64,000 bases of DNA from Desulfuromonadales bacterium (lineage in GTDB: Bacteria; Desulfobacterota; Desulfuromonadia; Desulfuromonadales; BM103): contig JACZKE010000014.1 in the NCBI GenBank assembly GCA_014860225.1, positions 1-64,000 of the forward strand, read 5' to 3'. The notes under the pieces were generated by a model, which was not told the origin of the DNA, did not search any database, and worked only from the letters and a program-made list of their open reading frames with translations. The position numbers and the translations under genes are program-made. This document shows, one piece after another, positions 14,933-24,629 of the stretch. The number at the start of each line of letters is the position of its first letter. Position 1 is the first letter of the stretch.

Positions 14933-16405
14933 ATGAAGAGTAAAAAGAATCTCACAAATAGCAGGGGGATTGTATTTTTAGTCCTCTTCTTGTTGGCAGT
15001 TAGCACCAATGCTCTGGCAACAACTGAGGCAACCGTCGAGCTACTGCAGGCGGAAGTTTCTCAAACCAAGGATAAATCGATTGATAATGAAACCAAGATC
15101 TACAGCGTTAAAGATAGCATTATTGATCTGCAAACCCAGATAAACAACATCGCACTCACTCCCGGTCCAGCAGGACCTGTCGGCCCGGCCGGACCTCAAG
15201 GTTTACCGGGTGGAGCCGGAGCAACTGGTCCTCAAGGTTTACCGGGTGATGTCGGCCCAGCCGGTCCTCAAGGTTTACCGGGTGATGTCGGCCCAGCCGG
15301 TCCTCAAGGCTTACCGGGTGATGTCGGCCCAGCCGGTCCTCAAGGCTTACCGGGTGATGTCGGCCCAGCCGGTCCTCAAGGCTTACCGGGTGATGTCGGC
15401 CCGGCCGGTCCTAAAGGTTTACCGGGTGATGTCGGCCCGGCCGGTCCTCAAGGCTTACAGGGTGTAGCTGGAGTAGCAGGTCCTCAAGGACTCCCGGGTG
15501 AAATCGGCCTGACTGGTCCTCAGGGAATGCCCGGCGCCATGGCCTTCGCTGGCATGAGTTGTCCCGAAGGTGAAGCGGTAGTCGGTTTTGATTTAAGCGG
15601 TGGCCTCATTTGCGCGGCCGTAACCACCGGACCTCCTGTCGCCGGCATCTGCGGCGATGGTATCCTCGCCCCGGGTGAGCAGTGCGACGATGGCAACGGC
15701 ATCGTCGGCGATGGCTGCGAGAGCTGCGTCAGTTACGCCAGTAACAGCTACTGTGGTGACGGCATCCTGAATGCTGGAGAACTCTGCGACGACGGCAATA
15801 ATTTCAATGGCGACGGCTGCGAAGCCAATTGCACCATTACCCCACCTGTGCTGGACGAGCAGTGCTCCAATTTCGTCGCTTCTGCAGATCTGAGTGGCTG
15901 TGATCTCAGTTACCAGGTTTTACCCAATGACGTTTCACTGACAAAAATCAATCTTAACAACACCAACCTTACTGGCGCGATCCTCGTGGGTGCAAACCTC
16001 TACCAGGCCAAGATCAGCTACGCGACTATGGCATCGGTGAATCTGGCCAATGCCAATCTAAGATATGCTGTTTTGAGCTATTCCGCCCTGACCGACGGTG
16101 CTATTCTGAGTGGAGCCGACCTGAGAAACATTACCGCCATGACGACTGACTTTACATCTGCAAACCTCAGCGGGGCCAACTTAAGCTCTTCCACTTTCAA
16201 CGGCGCCAACTTTACCGGTGCCAATCTGGAGAACGCTTTAATTGAAGTCGGCTATTTTACTGGTGTCAATTTCACCGACGCCAACCTGCTGAACGCACAA
16301 TTTGCTATACCGACTTTCCAGAATATCATCTGGGCCAACACGACCTGCCCAGACGGCACCAATAGTGACAACAACGCAGGAACAACCTGCGTAAACAACC
16401 TGTAG
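14933..16405 (+). CDS. Secreted collagen-like protein with cysteine-rich and pentapeptide repeats
   Basis: 490 residues from ATG 14933 behind AGGGGG. A signal peptide (to NALA) leads into a coiled-coil-like stalk ([19 protein letters not shown]). Residues 78-206 are uninterrupted Gly-X-Y triplets built from a 12-residue unit [12 protein letters not shown]. Next come two DUF4215-type cysteine repeats ([16 protein letters not shown] and [16 protein letters not shown]). The last 170 residues are pentapeptide repeats ([16 protein letters not shown]), which fold as a right-handed quadrilateral helix. The coiled region probably trimerises the collagen rod. The order stalk, triple helix, Cys modules, beta-helix suggests a surface fibre or adhesin. 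Flanked by a sigma-54 type promoter and a terminator. Confidence 0.85.
   Translation: MKSKKNLTNSRGIVFLVLFLLAVSTNALATTEATVELLQAEVSQTKDKSIDNETKIYSVKDSIIDLQTQINNIALTPGPAGPVGPAGPQGLPGGAGATGPQGLPGDVGPAGPQGLPGDVGPAGPQGLPGDVGPAGPQGLPGDVGPAGPQGLPGDVGPAGPKGLPGDVGPAGPQGLQGVAGVAGPQGLPGEIGLTGPQGMPGAMAFAGMSCPEGEAVVGFDLSGGLICAAVTTGPPVAGICGDGILAPGEQCDDGNGIVGDGCESCVSYASNSYCGDGILNAGELCDDGNNFNGDGCEANCTITPPVLDEQCSNFVASADLSGCDLSYQVLPNDVSLTKINLNNTNLTGAILVGANLYQAKISYATMASVNLANANLRYAVLSYSALTDGAILSGADLRNITAMTTDFTSANLSGANLSSSTFNGANFTGANLENALIEVGYFTGVNFTDANLLNAQFAIPTFQNIIWANTTCPDGTNSDNNAGTTCVNNL
15191..15550 (+). repeat. Ten tandem 36-bp units encoding collagen-like triplets
   Basis: Ten in-frame 36-base units encode [12 protein letters not shown] and variants; five central units are identical in protein and nearly so in DNA. 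Such a tract can change length by recombination or slippage without breaking the frame. Confidence 0.9.
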
Positions 16406-16418
16406 GATTAGATTGCCA

Positions 16419-16460
16419 AAGGCTTAGCGGCCCGGAACAAACTTCGGGACGCTAAGCCTT
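16419..16460 (+). terminator. Terminator of the collagen-like gene
   Basis: AAGGCTTAGCG (16419-16429) pairs perfectly with CGCTAAGCCTT (16450-16460), with an inner CCCG/CGGG pairing. ATT follows rather than a long T-run. Confidence 0.65.
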
Positions 16461-17006
16461 ATTCCGCTCCGTACCAGCTCCCGTCATTACATATAAACCG
16501 AAAGGTAAAGTATCCGCGCCCAAAGGACGCGGCTTTGTCGCCCCCCATAGGAGGACATGGGCGCCGACTGGGTCTGCAACCGCCATATTACAATCATTGA
16601 TCAGCTTGAAAATCTCTTCAGAGGGGAAGAGCTTTTCAAATCGCTCAATGCTGCTCTTGGAGGGAAGGCGGGCCCCGTCAATCTCAGAGGTATGGGTAAA
16701 CCACTGAAAAAGGACACTGTCTGCAACGCGATGGGAGAGAGCTCGATGGGAAAGTCCCGTCAGCGCCAGAAGAATGGAATAGCGCAACGCTTGACGTAAG
16801 GTTTTGTAAGACTTTGGACGGTGGTTTGCGGGGCAAGACTCGGCTGCAAAGTTCAAATGGGCAACGAACATACGATGTTCGATTCACGTCGCAGTTAGAA
16901 AATGTTCGACCTCTTCGATCGTCTCGCGAAACTCTCGATAATCTTTTGCACCAAAAACGACAGGAAGTGCTGGACGAAATTCAGCTTGAAATGCGATAAT
17001 TTTCAC
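16452..17006 (-). pseudogene. Broken transposase-like gene with in-frame UGA
   Basis: From GTG 17006 the frame reads MKIIAFQAEFRPALPVVFGA and REFRETIEEVEHFL, hits TGA at 16884-16886, then continues in the same frame with MFVAHLNFAAESC, YKTLRQALRYSILLALTGLS and FEKLFPSEEIFKL to a stop at 16452. The helical region SSIERFEKLF resembles the N-terminus of several transposase families, but I cannot assign one firmly. No catalytic DDE region remains, so it is a remnant. Its end overlaps the upstream terminator. Confidence 0.45.
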
Positions 17007-17052
17007 AGGACGCCTTTTTTCGTTGTGGTGACAAGATTATAAGACATCTGAT

Positions 17053-17088
17053 TCCACGAAAGGAGGCAAAAAGGCCTCCTTTCGTGGA
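17053..17088. terminator. 15-base-pair hairpin
   Basis: TCCACGAAAGGAGGC (17053-17067) pairs perfectly with its mirror at 17074-17088 around AAAAAG, followed by TTTGTTTTATT. It reads as a rho-independent terminator on the + strand. The closest upstream + gene is the collagen-like one, so it may be an orphan left by the degraded element. Confidence 0.65.
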
Positions 17089-17341
17089 TTTGTTTTATTC
17101 TGTATCCCTTATGGATAGGGCGTTCACTTTAAATGGGACAGGCTCTAATTAATGCCCATGAAATTGTGAGTTTATGGTTCTCCTTGTCCGGTTGAAACGT
17201 ATGACCACAGAATCAGGATTCGAGTGATATACGGTCGATTTGTGATTGGATAGTCGGTGGGTGAGGTGTTTTTAGGTTATGTTACGACATTCCTTGAAAT
17301 GCAAATCCCTATCATTGATATGGGCCACAAGGAGCTTACAA

Positions 17342-18841
17342 ATGCAAGACTGGTTAAGACCAAAGATCGATGCACTCAATTCAAGCTGGCCCGTGTTCTG
17401 GCTTTTCTGCTTGTTTTTGGTGATTCCTATTTGGCTTGTGGATTACCCACCTATGGTCGATCTGCCTGGTCACGCGTCGCAAATTCAATTAATGCATAAC
17501 TTGCAAAATGGGGATTTCTTATATTCTGATCTTTTCATGAGATACTATTTAACGCCGTACTGGGGCGGATATGTTCCGGTTTACCTGTTGAGCTTTATCT
17601 TCGGGGTCCTGGCTGCTCTCAAAATTATTATTACTCTTGCACTTGTTGGTATCCCGTATTTCACGAAAAAAATAGTTGATCGTTTTGGTGGCAACCCGGC
17701 CTGGATATGGCTTTGTTTTCCGGTCGCTTATTCCAGTCCATTTTACTGGGGTTTTCTGAATTTCATCTTCACGGTCAGCATTGGCCTTGGTTGGGTCTAT
17801 TTCTGCATTAAGGTATCCGACAGGGACAAGGTGGGTTGGCGGGCCCAGTTAACGATTGCACTGGGTGTCATTGTTCTTTTCTTCGGGCATTTAATTGCTT
17901 GTGGAATGCTTGGGTTGATTGTCGCGACCTATTATTTATTTCTCAACAAAACCGTTAAACAACGTATGTCTCTACTGGCACCCTTATTGATTTTCGTTCC
18001 GTTGGCAGGAGCTTTTTTTTGGCTTCAAATTTCTAACAATACGGGTTTACAGAGCCCTTTTTATCTTGATTATCAACCTGAACGCTACAAACACTCACTT
18101 TCACTACTTGTGGGTAGACCCACTTGGTGGTCGGACTTGGCTGGCCTCATGTTGCTGGTCACCCCGTTTATGGCCGGCGGAATTCTGACGCGTAGATTAA
18201 GCCGATTGCTCCCCTTTGTAATTATTCTGTTATTTGTCCTGCTATTGCCATTGCAAATGATGGGCACCAATCTCATTTATACGCGTTTCTTTATCTTCGT
18301 TGTGCCACTACTTCTTTTGGCATTGGAATATCGACCCGAGACAGTCACTAGTTTAAGAAATCTGTTGCCGGTTCTTATCGCCTTAATTGTGATGACTATA
18401 AACACCTCGGATATTGTGGACTTCGCGGTCGAGTATGAAAACTATGAAAAGGTGATTGAGCAGGCAGAGCCTGACAGTCGAATATTCAAGATCATACCCA
18501 ATTCGCTGTCAAAGGCAGGTGATTTCATGCTGCCTGTATATGATCATTTTCCATCCTGGCATCACCTGCGCGGCAAAGGACTGGTGGATTACAATTTTGC
18601 CAGCTTTGGGACGATGCCCGTGAGTTACAAGGATGTTGCTTTTACGAAAATGCCTCGCTATGGCTTTGACTGGAGCCAACATCATGGTGAGTGCTACGAC
18701 TATTTTATCTCCCGGGCTGATGGCGATCTCTTCTTTTCGCCATATAGCAGACAGAAAATACATGGAAATAAAGTGGACTTAGTGGCCCATTCTGGCATGT
18801 GGTATTTGCACAAAAATAAAAACCCTAAAGTCTGTAATTAG
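17342..18841 (+). CDS. Large polytopic membrane protein, GT-C glycosyltransferase-like
   Basis: About 499 residues from ATG 17342, chosen because AAGGAG lies about ten bases upstream; the frame is open to 17279. Ten or more helices are followed by a C-terminal soluble part of about 120 residues. The first external loop DYPPMVDLPGHASQI carries acidic residues where GT-C enzymes place their catalytic Asp, but I do not recognise a named family. It precedes a methyltransferase and a set of lipid-linked sugar genes, which suggests a role in envelope glycan assembly. Confidence 0.55.
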   Translation: MQDWLRPKIDALNSSWPVFWLFCLFLVIPIWLVDYPPMVDLPGHASQIQLMHNLQNGDFLYSDLFMRYYLTPYWGGYVPVYLLSFIFGVLAALKIIITLALVGIPYFTKKIVDRFGGNPAWIWLCFPVAYSSPFYWGFLNFIFTVSIGLGWVYFCIKVSDRDKVGWRAQLTIALGVIVLFFGHLIACGMLGLIVATYYLFLNKTVKQRMSLLAPLLIFVPLAGAFFWLQISNNTGLQSPFYLDYQPERYKHSLSLLVGRPTWWSDLAGLMLLVTPFMAGGILTRRLSRLLPFVIILLFVLLLPLQMMGTNLIYTRFFIFVVPLLLLALEYRPETVTSLRNLLPVLIALIVMTINTSDIVDFAVEYENYEKVIEQAEPDSRIFKIIPNSLSKAGDFMLPVYDHFPSWHHLRGKGLVDYNFASFGTMPVSYKDVAFTKMPRYGFDWSQHHGECYDYFISRADGDLFFSPYSRQKIHGNKVDLVAHSGMWYLHKNKNPKVCN

Positions 18842-18902
18842 TGGTTCATGACTGTATCAATCAAACTTCACAACTACTGCCATCATTGACAGAAGGCTAT
18901 AT

Positions 18903-19742
18903 ATGTCTGACATCCAAGCTATAAGCGAAGGTCTTAAATTAGGCGATGACGGGATATGGTATAGCAGCGAATCGGAAGTCGTAAGCTATCCTCAAGACGG
19001 GAATAAGGATTGCTTAAATATTGAAGATAATTCATTTTGGTTTAAGCATCGGAATAACTGTATCGTATCCATTGTGAAGGCATTTCAGCCCGAAAGCAAT
19101 GGGACGATTTTCGACATTGGTGGTGGAAATGGGTTTGTATCATTAGGATTAACCGAAGCAGGTTTCGACATGGTCTTGGTGGAACCAGGAAGATTCGGTG
19201 CTTCAAATGCAAAAAGCAGAGGATTAAATGATGTGATTTGCGCTACGACAGATAAAGCCAAGTTCAATAAAGGCACCCTACCTGCCGTTGGGCTGTTTGA
19301 CGTCATCGAGCACATAGAAGACGACATAGATTTTCTTAAATTAATCAGAGACCAAATGAAGAAAAACGGACGTCTTTATGCGACTGTTCCTTCGTATAAA
19401 TTTCTGTGGTCAGCGGAGGATGATTATGCGGGCCACTTCAAAAGATACACACTGAACAACTTGTCAAGTGCACTGATATCCGCTGGATTTGAAGTGCAAT
19501 TTTCTTCTTATATTTTTAGATTCCTCCCCCTCCCAATTTTTCTTTTTCGTACTCTACCGTATAAATTAGGCTTATCAAAAGCAGAGAGGAAACCCGAGAG
19601 CGCTTGTCGTGACCATGTTGCTCAAGGCGGCATTGGTGCCGGCATACTCAGCTTATTATTACGCTCAGAAATTAACAATCTCAGCAACAAGAAAGCCATG
19701 AAGTTGGGTGGTAGTTGTATAATCGTTGCAACTAACCCCTGA
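18903..19742 (+). CDS. Class I SAM-dependent methyltransferase
   Basis: 279 residues. Motif I IFDIGGGNGFVSLGL, an acidic end of strand 2 (MVLVEPG) and FDVIEHIEDD with LKKNGRLYATVPSY-like context are the standard class I methyltransferase elements. The region after motif IV (WSAEDDYAGHFKRYT) matches methyltransferases found in polysaccharide loci. Probably co-transcribed with the membrane protein 60 bases upstream. The acceptor is unknown. Confidence 0.8.
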   Translation: MSDIQAISEGLKLGDDGIWYSSESEVVSYPQDGNKDCLNIEDNSFWFKHRNNCIVSIVKAFQPESNGTIFDIGGGNGFVSLGLTEAGFDMVLVEPGRFGASNAKSRGLNDVICATTDKAKFNKGTLPAVGLFDVIEHIEDDIDFLKLIRDQMKKNGRLYATVPSYKFLWSAEDDYAGHFKRYTLNNLSSALISAGFEVQFSSYIFRFLPLPIFLFRTLPYKLGLSKAERKPESACRDHVAQGGIGAGILSLLLRSEINNLSNKKAMKLGGSCIIVATNP

Positions 19743-19923
19743 ATCGCCATAAACGTCCACGTACCAACCATGTCCCTTGCGGTGAGGCCAGTGTTTGCCA
19801 CGAAGGCACAACACAGCACCAAGTGGCTCTTTGGGCGACATTAACCGACCATGACGGCTCTTGTAACATAACTGAGTTAAAGAACCACAGGTTTTTCTTC
19901 GTGGTTTGAGGCAAATCTTTGAG

Positions 19924-20901
19924 TTATTTGTCGTGTCCACCCTTCTGCGACGGTAAATATTCATTGATTAGGTAAAGCGGTCTCCTTTTGGTTTCATTGA
20001 ACATTCGTCCAAGGTATTCTCCGATCATTCCGAGGCTTATCAACTGAACTCCACCGAGGAACAGGATCACGACCATGAGAGAAGGATACCCCCTAACAGG
20101 GTCGCCATAAATAAGGGCAGTTATGAAGACATAACACATGTAACTTAGAGCTCCGAATGCGGTAAAAAGTCCCATGTAGGTTGATATTTTAAGGGGTGCA
20201 ATAGAAAAGGAAGTAATCCCTTCTAGAGCAAAATTCCATAATTTCCAATAGTTCCATTTTGTTTTGCCGGCAAAACGAGGATCCCGATTGTAGAAGACCG
20301 CTTTCTGAGGGTATCCAATCCAGGCGAACAATCCTTTCATAAATCGGTGCTGCTCCCGTATTTGTTTGAGTGCATCCACGGCCCTGCGACTGAGCAGCCT
20401 GAAATCACCGGAGTCTTTGGGTATTGTTATTCCTGTCAAACGGTCAATGACTCGGTAGAAAAGAAAGGCGGTCCCTTTTTTGAGAAAACTTTCGCCGTTG
20501 CGAGCCAGACGTTTAGCGTAAACGGAGTCGTATCCTTCGTCCCAGTATTGAATAAAATCAGGGATCAATTCGGGAGGGTCTTGCAGGTCTGCGTCTATGA
20601 TGACAACAGCATCCCCACTAGTGACATCAAGCCCGGCACTCATAGCAATCTCTTTGCCGAAGTTGCGGCTTAAATCCAGAATAGCAACACGTGGATCACT
20701 TTCCCGCAGCAGGCCCATGACTTCAAGGGTGTTATCCAAACTGCCGTCATTGATGTAGATGATTTCCGTTTCCATCCCGAGTTCATTGACGACCTCTGTC
20801 AATCTGCGATGGAACTCTGGTAAAACGTCCTTTTCATTGTAGGCTGGGACAACAATTGAGAGACTTTTTTGGGCCTTTTGGGTGTTTTTCTCAGGAGACA
20901 T
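19924..20901 (-). CDS. GT2 polyprenyl-phosphate glycosyltransferase (GtrB/DPM1-like)
   Basis: 325 residues. The N-terminal GT-A fold has LSIVVPAYNEKDVLPEFHRR, LDLSRNFGKE and the metal-binding VVIIDADLQDPPEL. Two C-terminal helices (ISTYMGLFTAFGALSYMCYV and LMVVILFLGGVQLISLGMIG) anchor it. It transfers a sugar from a nucleotide to undecaprenyl phosphate. It overlaps gtrA by 11 bases, the usual GtrA-GtrB partnership. Confidence 0.88.
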   Translation of the reverse strand: MSPEKNTQKAQKSLSIVVPAYNEKDVLPEFHRRLTEVVNELGMETEIIYINDGSLDNTLEVMGLLRESDPRVAILDLSRNFGKEIAMSAGLDVTSGDAVVIIDADLQDPPELIPDFIQYWDEGYDSVYAKRLARNGESFLKKGTAFLFYRVIDRLTGITIPKDSGDFRLLSRRAVDALKQIREQHRFMKGLFAWIGYPQKAVFYNRDPRFAGKTKWNYWKLWNFALEGITSFSIAPLKISTYMGLFTAFGALSYMCYVFITALIYGDPVRGYPSLMVVILFLGGVQLISLGMIGEYLGRMFNETKRRPLYLINEYLPSQKGGHDK

Positions 20902-21310
20902 ACTTTCCTCCCCGGAATGTCCAGAGACGGTTGACTGTAAAATTCCAGGCCAAGGTCAGGGCAGTAGCCAGCAATTGAGCTAGGAGATAGTTTTGATCCA
21001 GGACTGTTGTTAGAAGCACCATAATGAGAGTGTTGAGGACTAAGCCGACGCCGGCAACTAAAAAGAACTTGGAGATTGCTTCTTTGTGATTTTTTTTACT
21101 TTTAAAAGTGAAATAATAGTTCAAATAATAGTTCACCACGGCACCGCTAACAAACCCGAAAAAAGACGAAACTACAGGGTTAAAAAAGAAAAATTCAACA
21201 GTGATAAAAAGAATCAGGTAGTGAACCAGAGTTCCAATTGCACCAACGCCTGAGAAAGTTAGGAATTCCACGACAACTTTTGAGTGGACATGCCTGTCTG
21301 AATATTTCAA
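20891..21310 (-). CDS. gtrA: GtrA-family flippase-like membrane protein
   Basis: 139 residues with four helices. FLTFSGVGAIGTLVHYLILF and LTLAWNFTVNRLWTFRG are the family's characteristic ends. GtrA proteins are thought to move polyprenyl-linked sugars across the inner membrane. It lies four bases after the TPR protein and overlaps the GT2 gene. Confidence 0.88.
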   Translation of the reverse strand: MKYSDRHVHSKVVVEFLTFSGVGAIGTLVHYLILFITVEFFFFNPVVSSFFGFVSGAVVNYYLNYYFTFKSKKNHKEAISKFFLVAGVGLVLNTLIMVLLTTVLDQNYLLAQLLATALTLAWNFTVNRLWTFRGGKYVS

Positions 21311-21313
21311 GCC

Positions 21314-23014
21314 CTACCCCCCATTTAGCGACGCGGTTATCAGACTCAGGCGTTCCTGGTATCGAAGATTTTCGGGACTTAAGGCGACGGCCCGCTGATA
21401 ATGACGCACAGCATCTAACGTCTGTCCCATTTGCAAATAAGCTTCAGCGATATTTGCGTGAGAGTCGGCGTAGTAGGGGTCAATCTGAAGGGCTGCGTTG
21501 AACTGCTCTATGGCTTTGACTGCTGAACCCCTTCTCCCGTAAGCAATCCCGAGGTTGTTTCTGCCGGCGACAAAACCGGGGTTTTTGGAAACCGCTGTTT
21601 TGAATGCGTTCAAGCTCTCGACTTCTTTACCGAGTTGACTGTAGGCAATGCCAAGATTATTGTATGCCCGATACCGGTCAGGACCCAAACTGATGGCCTT
21701 TTTCAAGTATGCAACCGCTTCCTTGGTTTTTCCAGTGGTAAGAAGTGCATATCCAAGCTCACCTTGCGGGACAGAAGATTCTGGAGCTTTTGCTGCTGCA
21801 TCCGTCCAAAAGGTAAGATTGCTCTCCCAGGTTTGATTTCTCGTAAAGGTCATCACAGAAAAGGCAAAAATAACGACCATACAGAGGCCAAGGACACTGG
21901 AGCTTATCTTGATTTCTGAGAGAGCAAACCAAACCATTAAAACAACTCCAAAAGACGGTAAATACAGATAGCGGTCAGCCATATAGCTGTTATCTATCGC
22001 TGCAAGTCCTTGATATAAGAGAACGGCAGGCAAAAGGGTAAGGACAAAAAACAATAGGCCGAAAAACACCTTCTTGTGTTTTCGACAGAGAAACCAACTA
22101 AAACCGATTAACGCCAGCAAGGCTCCGACCAAAAGAAATACAGAAAAGCTTTTTAATTGAGTGATGGGTTGATATTCATAAAAGCCAGACAATTTAGCTG
22201 GGTAGATTATCTTCAAGACATAGTCGAAAAACACTTTTGGCAGATTGAGCCAATAAGAGAAATCGAATAAATTCAATTGAATCCCCGGTATTCCCTTGAG
22301 GATGATCATCCTGAAGGAAAAATATAAACAAAAAGCTCCGGCTAGGGGAAAGAGGGCTTTCACCCATCGCCCGGAGGCAAGGGCTCCCTTCCAACAGAAT
22401 TCAAATACGACGATCACAGGGAGTAGTGTGACTGCTGTTTCCTTCAACAGCAAGGAACAAAAAAAGGCCGCGGTTGCGTAAATTAGATAAGAGGCCTTCG
22501 CGTCCAATCTGTGTTTGATGTAGAACCAGAAGGCCAGAAGGAAAAACAAACTGAAGCTTAGCTCAGTAAAGCCTGCGATCCAGTTCACCGGCTCTGTATG
22601 GATTGGGTGGGATGCAAAAAAGAGCACCCCGATAAAAACAGCCAGCCACCGGTCTTTTCCAAGGAGGGTTATCCCGATACCCAAGATCAGGATGTTCGTC
22701 AGTCCGTAGAAAAAAAGATTTCCCAAGTGGAACGCCCAAGCAGTTGGACCGAAGATTTGGTAGATTGGTAAATACCAGAGATATACCAAGGGCCGGTAAT
22801 AGTTGGATTCTCCGCCCATAAAACTACTTGTGCTTTGAAAAAAAATCTCAGGAAGGTTTTCAAAGCTTCTGAGCAAACGATTATCTAAAACCTGGTAGTG
22901 ATCGTCCCAGATAAATCCCCCAGAGAGAGAGTTTGCGTAAATACCAAAAGAAAAGAGACACAGCAGCAGGCATAAAAGAGGCAGTGAAACCTTTTCCTTA
23001 AAAAATAATTTCAT
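21314..23014 (-). CDS. Polytopic membrane protein with C-terminal TPR repeats
   Basis: 566 residues. About eleven helices are preceded by GGFIWDDHYQVLDNRLLRS, a first-loop acidic motif seen in TMTC/PMT-like proteins, and LFFASHPIHTEPVNWIAG follows. From about residue 420 four TPR units occur (AYNNLGIAYSQLGKEVESLN, GRNNLGIAYGRRGSAVKAIE, SHANIAEAYLQMGQTLDAVR). This architecture fits membrane O-glycosyltransferases that use polyprenyl-phosphate sugars, matching the GT2 and gtrA genes downstream. Transferase activity is inferred. Confidence 0.7.
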   Translation of the reverse strand: MKLFFKEKVSLPLLCLLLCLFSFGIYANSLSGGFIWDDHYQVLDNRLLRSFENLPEIFFQSTSSFMGGESNYYRPLVYLWYLPIYQIFGPTAWAFHLGNLFFYGLTNILILGIGITLLGKDRWLAVFIGVLFFASHPIHTEPVNWIAGFTELSFSLFFLLAFWFYIKHRLDAKASYLIYATAAFFCSLLLKETAVTLLPVIVVFEFCWKGALASGRWVKALFPLAGAFCLYFSFRMIILKGIPGIQLNLFDFSYWLNLPKVFFDYVLKIIYPAKLSGFYEYQPITQLKSFSVFLLVGALLALIGFSWFLCRKHKKVFFGLLFFVLTLLPAVLLYQGLAAIDNSYMADRYLYLPSFGVVLMVWFALSEIKISSSVLGLCMVVIFAFSVMTFTRNQTWESNLTFWTDAAAKAPESSVPQGELGYALLTTGKTKEAVAYLKKAISLGPDRYRAYNNLGIAYSQLGKEVESLNAFKTAVSKNPGFVAGRNNLGIAYGRRGSAVKAIEQFNAALQIDPYYADSHANIAEAYLQMGQTLDAVRHYQRAVALSPENLRYQERLSLITASLNGG

Positions 23015-23116
23015 TGAGGTAACCCTACTCCAACAACAGAAAGGTAAGTCAATTCTGCAGGCTTAACAAAACAGGTGCCAAACAACAGACAAATCGGCGG
23101 GTTGACGCAAGAGATG

Positions 23117-24241
23117 TTAAAGATAACTCTCAATCAAATCAATAATATAGCGAGAGCCCTCCATCCCAACATAAAGCGGCAACCGCAGAATCCTGCCGCT
23201 GGTAGAATCGGTACATGGGAGCTCCTGATCATAACGCCCATAGCGCAAACCAGCTGGGGAGGTATGAAGAGGGATATAGTGAAATACCGAGAACACGCCA
23301 TTCTCCTTCAGATGTTGCAAAAGGGCGGTCCTGACTTCGAGATCTTCGACGAGCAGGTAATACATGTGAGCATTGTGTCGGCAGTTGGCAGGAATCACCG
23401 GTCTTCTTATATTGCCGGATCGTTCCAGTTTGGCAAAGCCCTGATGGTACTCTTGCCAGATCTGTAAGCGCTGGTTCGTAATATTCTCAGCTTCCTCAAG
23501 TTGTGCAAATAAAAATGCAGCAGTTAACTCTCCAGGTAAATAGGATGAACCAATATCCACCCAAGTATACTTGTCAACCTGCCCTCTGAAGAACTGGCTG
23601 CGGTTGGTCCCTTTTTCTCTGATAATTTCAGCCCGTTCAGCAAAGCGATCATCGTTAATCAACAGCGCTCCGCCTTCCCCTGAAATAACATTTTTTGTCT
23701 CGTGGAAGCTTACGGTTCCCATATGCCCTATCGCTCCAAGCGATTGTCCCGCCCGATGCGCCATGAGTCCCTGTGCAGCATCCTCAATAACCAGAAGTTC
23801 GTGCTTTCTGGCAATATCGAGAATCAATCCCATTTCACAACCGACTCCTGCGTAGTGAACAGGAACAATCGCTTTGGTTTTAGCAGTGATCGCCGACTCG
23901 ATCTTTGTCTCGTCCATATTCAAAGTATCAGGGCGAATATCCACAAAGACTGGCACGCCACCGCGCAACACGAAGGCATTGGCGGTTGAGACGAATGTGA
24001 ACGAGGGCATAATCACTTCGTCCCCCGGTTGGATATCGGCAAGGATCGCAGCCATTTCCAGGGCGGCGGTGCAAGAATGGGTCAACAGAGCCTTTTTGCA
24101 GCTGGTATAATTTTCCAGCCAGATGTGACACTTGCTGGTAAATGGCCCGTCACCGGCCAACATTCCATGGTGGTGGGCCTGCCTGATATAATGGAGCTCC
24201 TTGCCGGTCATGTAGGGCTGATTGAAATTTATTTTTTTCAT
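23117..24241 (-). CDS. rffA: dTDP-4-amino-4,6-dideoxygalactose transaminase
   Basis: About 374 residues from MKKINFNQPYMTGKELHYI at 24241; the frame is open upstream. PLP-dependent sugar aminotransferase marks: HSCTAALEMAAILADIQPGDEVIMPSFTF-type fold start, IEDAAQG, and the Schiff-base region SFHETKNVISGEGGAL, whose lysine holds PLP. Sequence order and length match RffA/WecE. It converts dTDP-4-keto-6-deoxyglucose to TDP-Fuc4N. With the acetyltransferase at 24626 it would make TDP-Fuc4NAc. Confidence 0.88.
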   Translation of the reverse strand: MKKINFNQPYMTGKELHYIRQAHHHGMLAGDGPFTSKCHIWLENYTSCKKALLTHSCTAALEMAAILADIQPGDEVIMPSFTFVSTANAFVLRGGVPVFVDIRPDTLNMDETKIESAITAKTKAIVPVHYAGVGCEMGLILDIARKHELLVIEDAAQGLMAHRAGQSLGAIGHMGTVSFHETKNVISGEGGALLINDDRFAERAEIIREKGTNRSQFFRGQVDKYTWVDIGSSYLPGELTAAFLFAQLEEAENITNQRLQIWQEYHQGFAKLERSGNIRRPVIPANCRHNAHMYYLLVEDLEVRTALLQHLKENGVFSVFHYIPLHTSPAGLRYGRYDQELPCTDSTSGRILRLPLYVGMEGSRYIIDLIESYL

Positions 24242-24266
24242 ATTAAGATTATTTCCCTTCCTCACA

Positions 24267-24629
24267 TCAACCCTGACTGCTGACAACAATGCCGGCAACG
24301 ATTAACACCATGCCAAGCATCTTGGGTAAAGTGATGGGCTCCTGAAAAAAAACTCCGCTCAGAACCAGAACAAAGATAAACGCCAAACTCATAAACGGAT
24401 AGGCGTAACTCAATTCAAATTTGGTCATGGCTGCCATCCATGCCAGTGCTGCAATAAAAGCCGCCGCGAAACCACTGATTATCCAGGGATTGAATAACAA
24501 ATTAAAAAGAAAGAGCCCCTTCTCAACCGATCCCGAAGGGAGCTCTCCAGCAATACCGACTTGCCATTTGATAACAACCTGGCCGTAGACGGTAAAAATT
24601 ATGGTGAGAGCAATATAGAGATGATTCAT
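24267..24629 (-). CDS. Small four-helix DMT/EamA-type transporter
   Basis: 120 residues, four helices, with GQVVIKWQVG at the N-terminus and FFQEPITLPKMLGMVLIVAG at the C-terminus. It resembles the half-size EamA/ArnE-like proteins proposed to flip lipid-linked amino sugars. It sits between the RffA and WecD-like genes and overlaps the latter by four bases, supporting a role in the same sugar pathway. Confidence 0.75.
   Translation of the reverse strand: MNHLYIALTIIFTVYGQVVIKWQVGIAGELPSGSVEKGLFLFNLLFNPWIISGFAAAFIAALAWMAAMTKFELSYAYPFMSLAFIFVLVLSGVFFQEPITLPKMLGMVLIVAGIVVSSQG

Noticed and set aside
15210-15467. Out-of-frame repetitive reading ([12 protein letters not shown] units) inside the collagen-like gene
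   Set aside because: It is the frame shadow of the 36-bp repeat; the Gly-X-Y frame has signal peptide, domains and start signal.
16884-16886. In-frame TGA in the transposase-like gene as a possible selenocysteine codon
   Set aside because: The gene is truncated, has no conserved Cys/Sec context and I see no SECIS-like hairpin just downstream; a nonsense mutation is simpler.
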